A stretch of 64,000 nt of DNA. Origin: Lasiosphaeris hirsuta (lineage: Eukaryota > Ascomycota > Sordariomycetes > Sordariales > Lasiosphaeriaceae). Of the stretch, positions 44,646-56,300 are shown piece by piece. The notes beneath the pieces are model-generated. The model was not told the DNA's origin and did not search any database. It saw only the letters and a program-made list of their open reading frames with translations. Location: positions 5,332,001-5,396,000 of the forward strand of contig JAUKUA010000002.1 in the NCBI GenBank assembly GCA_030549175.1. Reading direction: 5' to 3'. A program made the position numbers and the translations under genes. The first letter of the stretch is position 1. Every line of letters begins with the position of its first letter.

Positions 44646-47600
44646 ATGGCGATGGACAGCGAAAAGGATATGTTTGTCGACATTGAGATAAAAGGGGACG
44701 ATCTTTCCGTCATGCCTGACGAGCAGCTGATGGCCCAGTTTGATGACTACAGCGACCACAGTCCCAGCAAAACTCTCCTTCCTACCTCGGTTGCAAAGGC
44801 CGTCAGCTTCGCGACTCGCTCGACCAGTTTTGCCCTGCGCATGAGTACACTGATAGGGGGCTATGGCTTTGATGCTGCCAAGATCACAACGCTGTCAAGC
44901 CTGGAGCTGGGCCGTGCTGTCCTCGAGGGTATCCTCGGCAGGGCTGGTAGAGATGTTATTTCTCGCTCAAGCTCAAATCTAGGAAAGGCAGACGCTGAAA
45001 GCGTCCTTGAGAGGAGTCTTGAAAATTTACACCGCACAATGTCCCAAATCGTCTTTTGGACTACCACCGGTTTTCACATGACAGGTACGACGATTTCCCT
45101 ATTTTCTGAATCGTCACAGCTCCTCCTCTCGACACTCGACCAGTTCTTTGGATCGACCGATTCTTCTCGAGCCATGGCGAGCATCATCACTTTGATCCGC
45201 CGCGAATTTCAGAACCCCGCCACTGGCGTTCATGGAGAAAAGGTCGGCGTGGCTGATTTGATGTTGGGTTTGTGTGGTATGGCATACCTGCAGAGATGGA
45301 GTCGCCGCTTGCTTGAGGAGGAGAGCCGGACTTTACAGATCGAGGAAACTGTATGGGATGTTGTTGTCTTAAGCGACGGCGTGCGGGTAGACGTTCATGA
45401 AGAAAGCCTATACGGAGTGCATGAGGGGGGATATGATCAGGACAGATCCCATAACGGCGGACGCAATATCGTGAAGAACACACCGAACGAGGATATCCTT
45501 GCCACAATTGAGAATCACGGGGCTCAAGACAGCGACGACGGTCGAGAAAGCCTGTCCGAAGTTCGACTGAAGCGCCAGATTATGAGGTCCTTGCCCGACA
45601 ACGCCAAGGTTTCCATCACTACTCAGATCAAAACGACCAAGACCATCACGGTAGACATTGCTGGCGGAGCTGACGACCTTCCTTTCTCCCCGCCCCCTGG
45701 GGTTGAGTTAATTGAGGAGAGCAGAGACTCGCAGCTCTCATCGCAGGCGAAGAACCAGCAGGGCTCCGCTGCTCCCGAGAACCAGATAGCTCCGAGCTGC
45801 CATGTGGTTTACCGGCTTCAGCGTAACAGGGAAAGGAGAACTTCATTTATGAAAGAGGACGGTGATATCAGTCAAGTCAGTGGATATATTGAAGAGGTGG
45901 ATTCTGAATCACAACGTTCGGTTATCGAAACCGGCGAGAAACCGCCTCCTCCACCGCCAAAGCCGTCTCCAATCAGAATCTCCACCCCAGTCCGTCGGCC
46001 TAGCTCCGCAGCCTCTGCGGCCTCCAGCTCGTCGACGCCGTCATCGGTCAGACCCTCTCGTATCCTAAGCTCTACAATGCCGAAGAGAAGTCTTGACAAC
46101 GCTGCAAATCAGAAACGCCGCCGAAAACCACGGACAAACTCGCCGGCACCACTCACCGGTCGGCCTCCGACTGAATCGCGGAGACAGTCCTTAAACAGGT
46201 TTCTATCTCGAGATAAAGATGACTCGGATTCTGGCTCTAAATCTACGGAGAAAAAGGGGGGCTTCCGGAGCGCATTGAAGAGACCAGGTTCTTTCTTCAC
46301 TAAAGATGATTTCGGTTCTGAGAAGGGGCTTGGCAAAAAGAAAGCGAATATGAATATGCAGAGCTCATCGCCAGCGACACGCGGGACCAAGACGCAGCCC
46401 AAGGTTGGGCCCAGTCCACAATCACACCTCGCAGTTCCTGGCCGGCGATCATCATTGGTTCCTAAGCGGGAGCCCCCTCGAACACCTGCGAAGAGGGCGG
46501 GTATGGAACATGGCACACGGGCCTCGGGATCAAAAGACATGGACGACGACCCTTATCCACGGAGCTCCTCTCGGGCTAGCTACATCTCGGTACACGAAAG
46601 ACGCCGGGACTCTATGATATCTCAGACTGAGGCCTATTCGATCGCTCCGGCTGAAGAGTTCCACCCTGTTTCTCCGTGTGCCGTGTCGAACGATACCGCA
46701 AATGCAAGTCCGCTTTCGAAGGCCAGGTCTGACAGGGATATGTCAAGTTCCTACGACACCCCATCGAACAATCACCGGCGCGCCAGGTCTCATATGTACC
46801 ACGCCCCGAGTATCTACACCCTCAGGACCAACGAATCACATACAACTTTGGTGCCGTATTATCTGCAAAAGAGCGTATTTAGTGATATGGAAGCTCTTAG
46901 CACTCTGCGTCGGGCTGGAAGAGTAGACGGAATGTTCCCCAAGTACCACCTTTTGCGCAATATCACTCGGTACATGCGTTTTGCCTCGGCGTCGTATGGC
47001 TCCAGCTTCCTTAAGCTCATGGGTATTGCCAGGGGGATGCCGATCATGCGAGCTTTGGACGATACACATCACGAACTGCGATCGTTCGCCCACCATACTG
47101 AGTCCGACGCCAGCAGCATACTTCTGTCATCCTTTGTGGACCCACAAGGTGGATCAGACGGCTCTGGCTCGACGAATACAGGCGTGCCTCTCGTGCATTA
47201 CATCTCTCTCGACCACGATTCAAAGGCTGTAGTTCTGGCTTGCAGGGGAACCCTAGGGTTTGAGGACGTTCTAGCCGACATGACATGCGACTACGATGAC
47301 TTGGTTTGGAGGCATAACAGCTACAAGGTCCACAAAGGGATTCATGCCTCCGCTCGCCGGTTGCTTTATGGTGGTGACGGAAGAGTACTTTACACCTTGA
47401 AGCAAGCCCTAGAGGAGTTTCCTGACTACGGCCTCGTTCTCACGGGTCACTCACTGGGAGGGGCAGTAACGGCTCTCCTAGGCGTCATGCTATCCGAACC
47501 GGGCCCTGGCACTTCTTTCATCACTTCATCCGACCCGCACACCAAGCTTCTGGGTAATGGCCAGCCCACATCTCCGTCTCAGAATGTTTGCCTTCCGTCG

Positions 47601-48185
47601 GGTCGGCCCGTGCATGTGTTTGCCTACGGCCCGCCATCAACCATGTCAGCTTCGCTATGCCACGCTACACGGGGTCTCATCACAAGCATTGTCAATGGCA
47701 ACGACCTGGTCCCATATCTCTCCCTTGGCGTTTTGCACGACTTCCAGGCCGTTGCGCTAGCCTTCAAGACGGACAATCATGAGGCCAAAGTCGAAGTGCG
47801 CCAGCGAATTTGGGATGCGTTCCAGACTGGCATCGCGGACAAGTGGTACGGTACTTCCAAAGAGCAGGCTCGTCTTGAAGACGAACAATGGTCATACGCG
47901 GCGCTCAAGGTGCTGCGGGCGAGTATGATGAGCCAGAAGTTGATGCCCCCTGGCGAAGTGTTTGTTGTCGAAAGCACACGAGTTCTAAGGAGAGATGCAT
48001 TCCTCTTGGAAGGAGAGGAGTACTTTGGGCGCCCGGCACAGAGGATTGTGCTGAAGTACATTCGGGACGTGGAGAAACGCTTCAGGGAGGTGAGGTTTGG
48101 CACGAGCATGTTGACAGACCACAGCCCGGGCAAGTATGAAGATGCGCTGAACAAGTTGAAGGCGGGCGTCATGGAAGCGATGTGA
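44646..48185 (+). CDS. Class 3 lipase, sn1-specific diacylglycerol lipase type
   Basis: Single frame of 1179 aa from the ATG at 44646 (context ACCATGG); the open frame extends 27 bases further but lacks ATG there. The N-terminal 270 residues are conserved-looking and partly hydrophobic. A long disordered Ser/Pro/Lys-rich middle follows (PPPPPPKPSP, RRPSSAAS, KKGGFRSALKRPGSFF). The catalytic alpha/beta domain covers about 850-1110: VHYISLDHDSKAVVLACRGT (oxyanion strand), nucleophile Ser936 in TGHSLGGAV, a likely Asp in GNDLVPYLS and a His in TDHSPGKYED close to the end. Class 3 lipases of this long form hydrolyse acylglycerols at lipid-droplet or membrane surfaces; the diacylglycerol-lipase label follows the family. 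It converges on the GH43 gene with 245 bases between the stops. Confidence 0.85.
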   Translation: MAMDSEKDMFVDIEIKGDDLSVMPDEQLMAQFDDYSDHSPSKTLLPTSVAKAVSFATRSTSFALRMSTLIGGYGFDAAKITTLSSLELGRAVLEGILGRAGRDVISRSSSNLGKADAESVLERSLENLHRTMSQIVFWTTTGFHMTGTTISLFSESSQLLLSTLDQFFGSTDSSRAMASIITLIRREFQNPATGVHGEKVGVADLMLGLCGMAYLQRWSRRLLEEESRTLQIEETVWDVVVLSDGVRVDVHEESLYGVHEGGYDQDRSHNGGRNIVKNTPNEDILATIENHGAQDSDDGRESLSEVRLKRQIMRSLPDNAKVSITTQIKTTKTITVDIAGGADDLPFSPPPGVELIEESRDSQLSSQAKNQQGSAAPENQIAPSCHVVYRLQRNRERRTSFMKEDGDISQVSGYIEEVDSESQRSVIETGEKPPPPPPKPSPIRISTPVRRPSSAASAASSSSTPSSVRPSRILSSTMPKRSLDNAANQKRRRKPRTNSPAPLTGRPPTESRRQSLNRFLSRDKDDSDSGSKSTEKKGGFRSALKRPGSFFTKDDFGSEKGLGKKKANMNMQSSSPATRGTKTQPKVGPSPQSHLAVPGRRSSLVPKREPPRTPAKRAGMEHGTRASGSKDMDDDPYPRSSSRASYISVHERRRDSMISQTEAYSIAPAEEFHPVSPCAVSNDTANASPLSKARSDRDMSSSYDTPSNNHRRARSHMYHAPSIYTLRTNESHTTLVPYYLQKSVFSDMEALSTLRRAGRVDGMFPKYHLLRNITRYMRFASASYGSSFLKLMGIARGMPIMRALDDTHHELRSFAHHTESDASSILLSSFVDPQGGSDGSGSTNTGVPLVHYISLDHDSKAVVLACRGTLGFEDVLADMTCDYDDLVWRHNSYKVHKGIHASARRLLYGGDGRVLYTLKQALEEFPDYGLVLTGHSLGGAVTALLGVMLSEPGPGTSFITSSDPHTKLLGNGQPTSPSQNVCLPSGRPVHVFAYGPPSTMSASLCHATRGLITSIVNGNDLVPYLSLGVLHDFQAVALAFKTDNHEAKVEVRQRIWDAFQTGIADKWYGTSKEQARLEDEQWSYAALKVLRASMMSQKLMPPGEVFVVESTRVLRRDAFLLEGEEYFGRPAQRIVLKYIRDVEKRFREVRFGTSMLTDHSPGKYEDALNKLKAGVMEAM

Positions 48186-48430
48186 TTCTTGGCCCATGTA
48201 GGCAAAACATGACGGATGGTGGAAGCGTTTCTCTTTTGTTTGATGGATTTGATGATAAACGGGGCCGTGGCATCATGACATTGACGAGCTTTACGATATT
48301 TTGGACTAACATACGACACACGCATAATGATTGGCACAATTACGTGGAACACAGACTTTGAACACCACATATACAATATACCCCTTTTTATGCCTTTGGA
48401 TTCTTTTTTTCTTTTTTACATTGGTGTCAA

Positions 48431-49414
48431 TTATTCGGGCTTCTCGGTGACAATCTTGCCCTCAGCGTCATAAAAGATCTCCTTGACCTTGACGGAGCGC
48501 AAGTGGTTGACACCACCACTCAGCTCGCAGTCGTGGTGGAAGAGCCACCAGCGGCCCTCAAACTCGACAATCGAGTGGTGCGTCGTCCAGCCCAGGACGG
48601 GCTCGAGGATGCGCCCGCCGTAGGTGAAAGGCCCGTAGGGGCTTGATCCGGTGGCGTAGGCCAAGTAGTGGGTGTCGCCGGTCGAGTAGCTGAAGTAGTA
48701 GACGTCCCCGCGCTTGTGGACCCAGGCGGCCTCGAAGAAGCGGCGGTCGTGGTCGTCGGCCAGGATGCGCTCGCCCGTCTCGGGCGCTAGGATCTCAATC
48801 TCGCGCACCTCCTCGGCGAACTGGTGCATGTCGGGCGTCAGGCGCGCGACGCGCGGCCCCAGGGCGTAGGCGCCCGCGCCCGACGGCTCCTTGGGCCCGC
48901 CCCACGAGGCGTCGAAGATGTCATTACCCTTCTGGTAGCACTGCAGCTGGCCACCCCACAGGCCGCCGAAGTAGAGGTACGCCTCGTTGTCGGTGTCGAC
49001 AAAGGAGGCTGGGTCGATGCTGTACGACCCCGCGATCGGCTCCGGGTCGGGCGCGAAGGGCCCCTCGGGGCGGTCGCCGACGGCGACGCCGATGCGGAAG
49101 ACGCCGGCGTGATCTCGCGCCGGGAAGAAGAGGTAGTACTTGCCGTCCTTGAAGGCGGCGTCGGGGGCCCAAAGCTGCTTGGAGACCCACGGGATGTCCT
49201 CGGTGCGCAGGACCACGCCGTGGTCGGTCACGGGCGCCACCGGGTCGAGCGACGGCGTGCTGAAGACGTGGTAGTCGGCCATGTCGTACTGGTCGCCATT
49301 GTCGTTGAACTGGATGTCGGTCTCGCGGTCGTGCGACGGGTAGATATAGACGCGGCCCTCGAAGACGTGGGCCGACGGGTCGGCCGTGTAGAGGTGCGTG
49401 ATGAGGGGGGCCAT
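48431..49414 (-). CDS. Glycoside hydrolase family 43 (arabinofuranosidase/xylosidase type), intracellular
   Basis: Single exon, 327 aa. A five-bladed beta-propeller enzyme of GH43: N-terminal ADPSAHVFEGRVYIYPSHD supplies the base Asp region, SYSIDPASFVDTD the middle Asp, and RRFFEAAWVHKRGDVYYFSYS the acid Glu. KQLWAPDAAFKDGKYYLFFPA is a typical blade sequence. GH43 enzymes release arabinose or xylose from hemicellulose and oligosaccharides. No signal peptide is present (MAPLITHLYTADPS starts directly with the fold), so it probably acts inside the cell on imported oligosaccharides. Substrate cannot be set from sequence alone. Confidence 0.9.
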   Translation of the reverse strand: MAPLITHLYTADPSAHVFEGRVYIYPSHDRETDIQFNDNGDQYDMADYHVFSTPSLDPVAPVTDHGVVLRTEDIPWVSKQLWAPDAAFKDGKYYLFFPARDHAGVFRIGVAVGDRPEGPFAPDPEPIAGSYSIDPASFVDTDNEAYLYFGGLWGGQLQCYQKGNDIFDASWGGPKEPSGAGAYALGPRVARLTPDMHQFAEEVREIEILAPETGERILADDHDRRFFEAAWVHKRGDVYYFSYSTGDTHYLAYATGSSPYGPFTYGGRILEPVLGWTTHHSIVEFEGRWWLFHHDCELSGGVNHLRSVKVKEIFYDAEGKIVTEKPE

Positions 49415-51318
49415 GGTGACGTTGGGGGTTTTAGGGGTTGGGGGGGCCCTTTTTTGGTGATGGCGGGGTTTTGAGTAAACAATGGGAGGGGAGTTGGGGA
49501 AGCGGGTGTGGGGAAGCCGTGCGGGGTGTGAGGGGGGGAGGGGACTTTTGTTCTAGAGAGGGTTTTTGGAGGGATTGGAACAGAGAAATAGAGAGAAGGG
49601 ACTACCCTCTCAGATATATACACGCTTTGAAGGCAATTATTTATTCCATCCAAACGCCCAGAGCCCGCTTAGGGAGAGCATAGATGGAAATATGTCTCTC
49701 TCTGGCGGAGTCCTGCTCGCAGGCTAGAGCTCGTTTTGCAACCGCGGCCGCGTGGAGGGAGGGAGGGAGGGAGGGAGGGAAAAGGCTTGGTCCCATTTTC
49801 GAATTTATCCTCCCATTTACCCGCTCGGCCAGCGTCCCGAATTCTGGCCTGGGCGAATGGGACTGGGACGGACTGAACGGCCTGGGCGGCCCAGCGGGGT
49901 CCATGCCGGAGCCACGCGACAATTTTGGGTATACCTTGCTCCTGATGTCCAAGTTTGGGGTTGTCAGGTGAGGGTGAAGAGAGGGGCAGCTGCGCAGACC
50001 GCAGGTGTGTCGAGTCAAAGGTGTCAAAGGTGTCAAAGCACTCGCAGAGAGCAGTGCCCCCTGCCTGCTGGCCGCCTCCTCTCAATGGTTTCTGGAGCCC
50101 CATGAAACAGGAAATGATAAAAAAGCGCAGATAAGCAAGCAGTGAGCTGCTGCTGGCGGGACGAGGGCGGGTTACTCCGTATAGAGTCCAAGTTCTGAAT
50201 GGCGACGGGAGCTGTAAGCGGTCGTATTGATTGGATTGACGGGCAATCTCGGCAGGCACATCCCGGCTTACCTAACCAAGCCCATCGAATTGACCCCCAT
50301 CCTTTTTAAATTTCCCGTCGGGCGGTCGCGTGGAGATGCCTTCCCTTTCCGCTCATTTCTTGGCAAGGTTGAATCGATGAACCGATTGCTGACCCGCTGC
50401 CAAGATACACGACTTCTCTGAGTTGCTGCAGCGCGACAACCAGCTGCCTGTATCTGACTTTGCAATTCGACCTCCGATTCACACGACAATGCTTTCGGGG
50501 GCGCTAACCGATGGCTTCCGAAGCTGAGTTGAAGTTGGCACTCTGTGCTGCCTCAGGTTCGCTCAGCTCAATTCCGAAACTTGGTTGTTCGTGGCTGCCG
50601 CACCTTTGTCAAACACATGCCATGCCCTGCTGCGTCGTCCGAACACGTTTGCAGAGTCGCAGAGTCGCAGAATCGCCAAATTACGCTGATAAAGGCTGAT
50701 AAAGATTGATGACGATAACGACCGATGATGTGAGCGGCCAATGCGGTCAGATGCGAAACCTCTTGGCTCAACGTCCCCCGCAGACGGGAAGCACCCAGGC
50801 ACCATCGAATTTATCGATGCAAAGCATGGACACGCGAGGCACAGCGCTGCTCCCGGGCTGCTGATTGGCTTCTTTCAGCCCCATGGGTCCAATCCCGCCT
50901 GGTCAGCTTTTGAACCCGGGGTCCTGTCTTCCATCACCAAGCCTGCGGCAGCCCTTACGGAATTAAGGGGTCGAGCCCATTGGACGTTGCGACCTTAGCC
51001 CGTAGATGTCCGTCAGATTCCTTTCAACGGGCCCTTGGGCCCATGGGCCATGGACCGGGCACACACGCTCATGGCGTCCCCCGAGTGTCCCCCGTCGTCG
51101 ATCCCGCCGGCGTTTTTGAGGCTGAGGGGCCCTATGAGCGCAGCCCAAGAATACGTGTCGTGCCAATTTCCTTTTCTTCTCTAGGGAGATCCCACAAGAT
51201 CTTCGCCTCTCTATCCCGGTTTTGCGAGACCGTGATCTGGGTCCGTCGAAGTGTTGCCTCCGTTCGATACCCGTCCTCTCGTTGACTTGTACCGACTTGT
51301 CGAGTCAAACAATCGACT
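49415..51318. other. Divergent intergenic region with several short repeats
   Basis: 1.9 kb between the GH43 gene and the membrane-protein gene. It holds a (GGGA)n run at about 49754-49780, three copies of GGTGTCAAA-like sequence at about 50017-50038, and AGTCGCAG repeats at about 50654-50675. No gene recognised. Confidence 0.6.
49754..49780 (+). repeat. (GGGA)n tract, potential G-quadruplex
   Basis: Six or more consecutive GGGA units on the plus strand, about 340-365 bases upstream of the GH43 start codon. Confidence 0.85.
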
Positions 51319-53351
51319 ATGTTGGCCGCAGCCTCGCCCCCGGTGCCCACACCAGCTGCGACTTTAGCGTCCATTTACAACCCAGTCCTTCGTCCGCGAG
51401 CGATAACGGACGTGTACAATGGCATCGACATCAACTGCTACGTACGTCACGTAGCCCGAGCCAGGCCAATGACGCGCGGACAGGATGGCAGCTAACACGT
51501 AGTCAATACAGAATATCAACGCCCTCTCCTCCTGCGCAAGCATCTTGACTGGCTGCAACAAGGCTGCACCCCGTGCTTTAGACAAGAAAGAGGCGAACTC
51601 CTGCCTCTGCGATTCCGGCCTCCCCTATCTTAACTGCCTTTCCTCGGTCTGGGATGGAGCGAAGTGCTTGGGCTATGAGCTGGGGACTGCCGGCACGTTA
51701 CCAGTTCCCCTTTTGCTGCTTGAACACATGCTAATCAGTAGCGACGCACAGATTGGGGCGAGTATCAGCTGTCATATTTTGAGGAAACATGTGGAGGCGC
51801 CCCAGCCACCGCTATGGCGCAAATTACCGCGCCGTAGGTTCAGACACATTCTTTCTAGTTGTCTACACCGGCTAATCTATGATAGAGCTTCCGTTGCTCT
51901 GACTTTTGAGTATGTGGCTCTACACCGGACACGTGCTCAAGCCCATTCTCGAAGACTAACAGGTGTCCTAGAAGCGTCAAAGTTGTAACCGTAACAGAAA
52001 CAGATTCAATCGAAAAGCCCAAAGAGGTTCCGCAGCCAAACTACAAAGGCTCTGGAGCCCTGCTCTCGGGTGATTGCAAGAAGACCGCCTTCACACTTGT
52101 CGACGCAGGAAGTACGGCGTATTGGGCCGGGTTCAATGGCTGCCAGGGTGACAAGCCCGAGTGCTGCCCTTACACAGTCGCCACTCCAACCGCTACGCCC
52201 ACAGTAAATACGCGGGGACCAGATCGGAACAGTGGGAACGCCCTTGGTTTCGACTTCCCCAGGCCAGCAGATGATGGGAGGCAGACCATGCTGAAGAAAT
52301 GCGCCGACGACTACTATTCCATTTCGGGGGGGTGTTGTCCCAAGTATGTCTTCCCCGGGTTATGCATCCGCATTTCCCCAATTGCTCGCCTCATCTAACA
52401 CGTTTCAGTGGCTATTGGCTCTACACTACCAATGTTGGTGGTCAAACGCCTTGCTACAAATCCATCTCCAGCACCGCAACACCTCCAGCCCTGACGATAG
52501 GCTTGGAAGACGAAGCGAGTGATATATTTAAGCCCACGTCGGCCGTCGTCAACATCGTCTGGTCGATGCGATATCCCGTTGAATCAAGTAGCAGCGGGCT
52601 GTCAACTGGTGCCAAGGCAGGTATTGGGGCCGGCGCCGGGGTTGCCATTATCCTGATCGCCGTTCTTGCCATCTGCTTGTGGAGGTCCCGCCGGAAAACC
52701 AGACAGTTGGAGTCTGCACACGCCGCTCAAAGTGCCCAAGTTCCGCCGCCACAGTATCAAGAGCAACAGCCGACAGTCATCAACGGCGAGCACCCGTCCA
52801 ACCACTTTGGCGCGAGCGTCGGCATGTCTTCATCTTCGCCCCTCACCCCACAAGGCACTGGGGTGAGCGCAACAAGCTCGCAGAAGCCCCCCGGCTACTT
52901 CAACGGCGCGCCAATCCCCGGAATGCCCTACGGCGCCGTGAGTCCCATCGTCGTGGCCAATGGTATCGCCTACGCTTCTCCGACCGCCGAGGCGCAGGAT
53001 GGCCAGGGATTCGGACAGTATCAGCCGCCGCCGCCGCAGTACCCGGGGGACAACACGCCCCAGCAGCAGCCACAGCCACAGGTGCAATTATATTCGCCAC
53101 CCGGGCAATCGTACTCGTCGCCGCAGCCGCAGCAATACTCGCCGCTCCCAAGCCAGCAACAAGGGCTTCCGCAGGGCCAGTACTACTTCTTGCCTCAGCA
53201 GCCGCAGTCGCCGCAGCTCGGATACCCGCTACAGGGGTATCAACAACCCGCACAGGGGTTCCAGCCCCAGCAGGCACCCCACAACGGGGATATGACGAGG
53301 AATGTGCCTATGACTGAGATGAGTCCGCAGAGAAGGGGGGATGTGTCGTAG
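51319..53351 (+). CDS. Cys-rich single-pass membrane protein with Pro/Gln-rich cytoplasmic tail
   Basis: Six exons proposed: 51319-51441, 51512-51692, 51752-51833, 51886-51909 (24 nt), 51972-52343 and 52409-53351, giving 574 aa. The outer part holds Cys clusters (CASILTGC, SCLCDSG, GYQ-type CQGDKPECC, GGCC). One transmembrane segment lies at about 329-352 (GAGAGVAIILIAVLAICLW), followed by a basic stop-transfer stretch RSRRK. The tail is about 220 residues, rich in Pro, Gln, Tyr and Ser. This architecture resembles fungal wall-sensor or Wsc/Mid2-like proteins, but no named domain is recognised. Intron 2 would be GC-AG (51693-51751) and exon 4 is a micro-exon; both are needed to keep frame. 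No signal peptide is seen at the proposed N-terminus, so the true start may lie in an upstream exon. Confidence 0.65.
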
Positions 53352-56300
53352 GAGGCCGTTGGGGTAAGGGGTAAGGTTTATGAGCAAGGTCGGGATTTGG
53401 GTTTAGCGTTGGATTAGATGCATTTTGGTTATGGGTTCGCTTTGTTTCAAGATACCATTATTATGTGTTATGTATTATGTGTCGGGCCTCATTACTGGGA
53501 TGTAGAGTGTTGGATGAATCGGGGTGTTGGGAGATTGTCATGAGCTAGTTGAGAAGGGGGGGGGAGCGAATAGGGGGTTTCAAAATGAATATGAAATCCT
53601 ATCACAGTTTCAAGTTAAAGGCGTGTCTACCGCGTCGTAAGAACGAGGTGTAAGATGATTTTGGAATTGTCGTGGTGTTGATCATGTTTATCATAAGTTT
53701 AGAGATTTGGTCCTTGGATGCTTAGGGGAGAAAAGGGATTAAAAGGGGATTAAACCGGGCTTAGTGGTAGGATCTTTGAAAACTTGAGCACTTGTGTCTG
53801 GGTGTTCATGAGGTTCGTATGTAGTGTAAACGTCAAACCAAGAAACATGATGGTGGCTCCAAACCACAGATATGACGAGAATATCGCAGACCTTGTTTGG
53901 CTAGTGGCCGTTAGCGCCCAGAGTTGATTCCCTTCCAGAGAGCTCGCCACAAAAGACGGAGAGACTAGACCAGTGGCAACTCCAAAGTGCCTCAGCCTCA
54001 AGTAGGGGGTGCAATAGACCTATGAAGATACCGACCGGGTGACACTTCATGGTCTACATGTCTTGTGAAAAAGCTCGGGATCAGTTCGAAATTTGAAGAT
54101 CTAAAGAGCTAGTTAACAGCCTAGGTTAGCAATTCTGAAAGGGGGGGGGGGAGGCACCCGTCTCCTAGGTTTGGGGGCCCCCTTTTCGACAAGAAATCGA
54201 GTCCTGCACCTCACGCCCATCCAAACTACTGAAAGTGCCGAATCGCCCTAACACGCAGAGAGCCGCGTCACGGACTGGGCCCTTCGCGAACCGAGCCTGG
54301 GAGCAAAACAAACCCGGAAAGCCGCCTCATGCCCTCGCCGCAAGCACGAAGCAGCACTTCCATGTCTGCCGCGGACGGCCCGGATCGAGCCCTATAGGCC
54401 TCTGGGGAAAGGGAGGCGGATGGCTGCCCCCGCCCCTCCCCCCCCCCCGAAATTCTGCTGTGGTGTTACTGGCCCGTCCCTCCAGAAACTGTTGGGAATA
54501 TCCCCTCTGTGTGGCGCCTGACATTCCCACCTGCGCGGGGCGTGCTTGGCGGGTGCTGGTGATTCGACATGGTGGCCTGCCGTCGAGGACTGGAGAGTGT
54601 TGAGAGATGGGTGTTGTGAGAGACAGGGCACGGCTTGCGTATGGCACAGTAGACCTGACTGCGATGTTGCTGGTTGAGAGACGCAAAAAGAAAAATTTAT
54701 AGAAGGGTTACAGGTGAAAAGTGTTAATATCTGCACCAGACACCACCATAACTAGCGGTGAGTCGCCGCACGGATCTACCGCGCCGCGGTGGCTGCAGCC
54801 GGTCTGCGGAATTGTGCCGAAGTTGGCGGAAGATGGCCGGCAGGGAAAGTCGGCGAACCGGAGGAAGTGCCGGTGGCTAACTAGATGTCCGGTTCTCGGC
54901 TCGAAAGGGGATATCGGATGGCCTGTCTTGGTGGAACTTTGTTGGCGTGCGTCAAGATGCATCGGGGAAGCCGTTGGTGGAAAGCATCGAGTATCAAAAC
55001 GCGCAAGGCGAGAGGTTCAATATTCTCTGGAAATGCGCTGCATCCGGCATGGGATTAGTAGTCAGTTGATTCCATATACCTTGTCAGCAGTTTGTATGTA
55101 GAGATTACGTAGTTTCCCTGTTTAAGTGGGAGGGTGAGTTGGAGCGTATCCGAAGATGCCGACAAACGGGGGAGGGGAGGGTGCAGCACCTGAAATCTCA
55201 TGTTCAACTTCGCTCTCGCAGGCTGTCGAACATGGGCGACGGTTCGCCAAGTTGAGGCGAGTGAAGCAGTATCAACCCGAGGCATGAGTAAATCTAGGCG
55301 AAACTAGAGCGGCCGGGCAAGACAAAGAAAATGCAAAGCAGGGCGACACTGTCTTTGTTCTCGAGTTCAAGCCTACCAGGTTTTATGTACGAGTCGATGG
55401 CTGGGCAATTGGCCACGCAGTTGGTGATTGGCTAAACCCAGAATGGCAAATGGAATTTGAGCGGGGGCGTGCTTCGCAGCATGCAGACGCCCTGGCCTGC
55501 AGGTCCAGCGCGCTACTAGATGGGTGTCTGCTCTCTCTATTGGATTCGATGAAAGTCGTACACCTACACACACCTCCTTTGCCCGGCATGGCAGAGGCGA
55601 AAGTCTTTAAAGTTGTATCGATATTGTTGAGCTGAGTAAAAAGAAAAACTAGTCTGCTTCCGACACGCAGGCAAGCCGTTCGATTCATGGCAGAAACAGG
55701 CTGCTTTTCAGATATTTTCTACATGAATAGGTGCCGGTATCAAGCATTCTGTGTTGGGTGACGTGCAGCCTCGTGGTGGGGGGCGCAGTTCTCGGCAGAA
55801 TAAAGGTGATAGAAGGGAGAGAGGGTTTGCCGGTGACCTCTGAAGCGGCCAACTACCCTTTTATTGCCCGTTTCCCTCCAAAAACCCACAAGGCTCGCCG
55901 CACTTTCGCCACGGGCATCTTCGCCAAGTCGGACCCTCAACCTCCAGCGCGTGAGGTGGTGATGCCGTTAAAAGCCGCTCCCCCCCTTGATAACATAATG
56001 GCTGCTTCATGTAGCGTTGGGTAGCAAATGCACTTTTCAGATAAGCCTTAAACGCCTCACATATCCTTGGTATGTTGTTTGCTGTCCTCACACTGCCCCT
56101 GGGTTGAACAACAAAACTGTTAAATTGTGAGCTGTCAATGCCACAACTCAATCGCCATGTCAACAGTATACAGCCTTGCCAAATGGCCTAGGCAGACAAT
56201 CTTGAAGAATAACAGGCCACCCTCCCCCCCCCCCCCGCTAACCTAATGCTTAGATCTAAAACATGTGTTTGATAGTCCGCGAGGCTGTCTCTTGATCGTG

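Noticed and set aside
55731..56024. Frame with a signal-peptide-like start
   Set aside because: The first codon is GTG, not ATG, and no upstream exon supplies a start.
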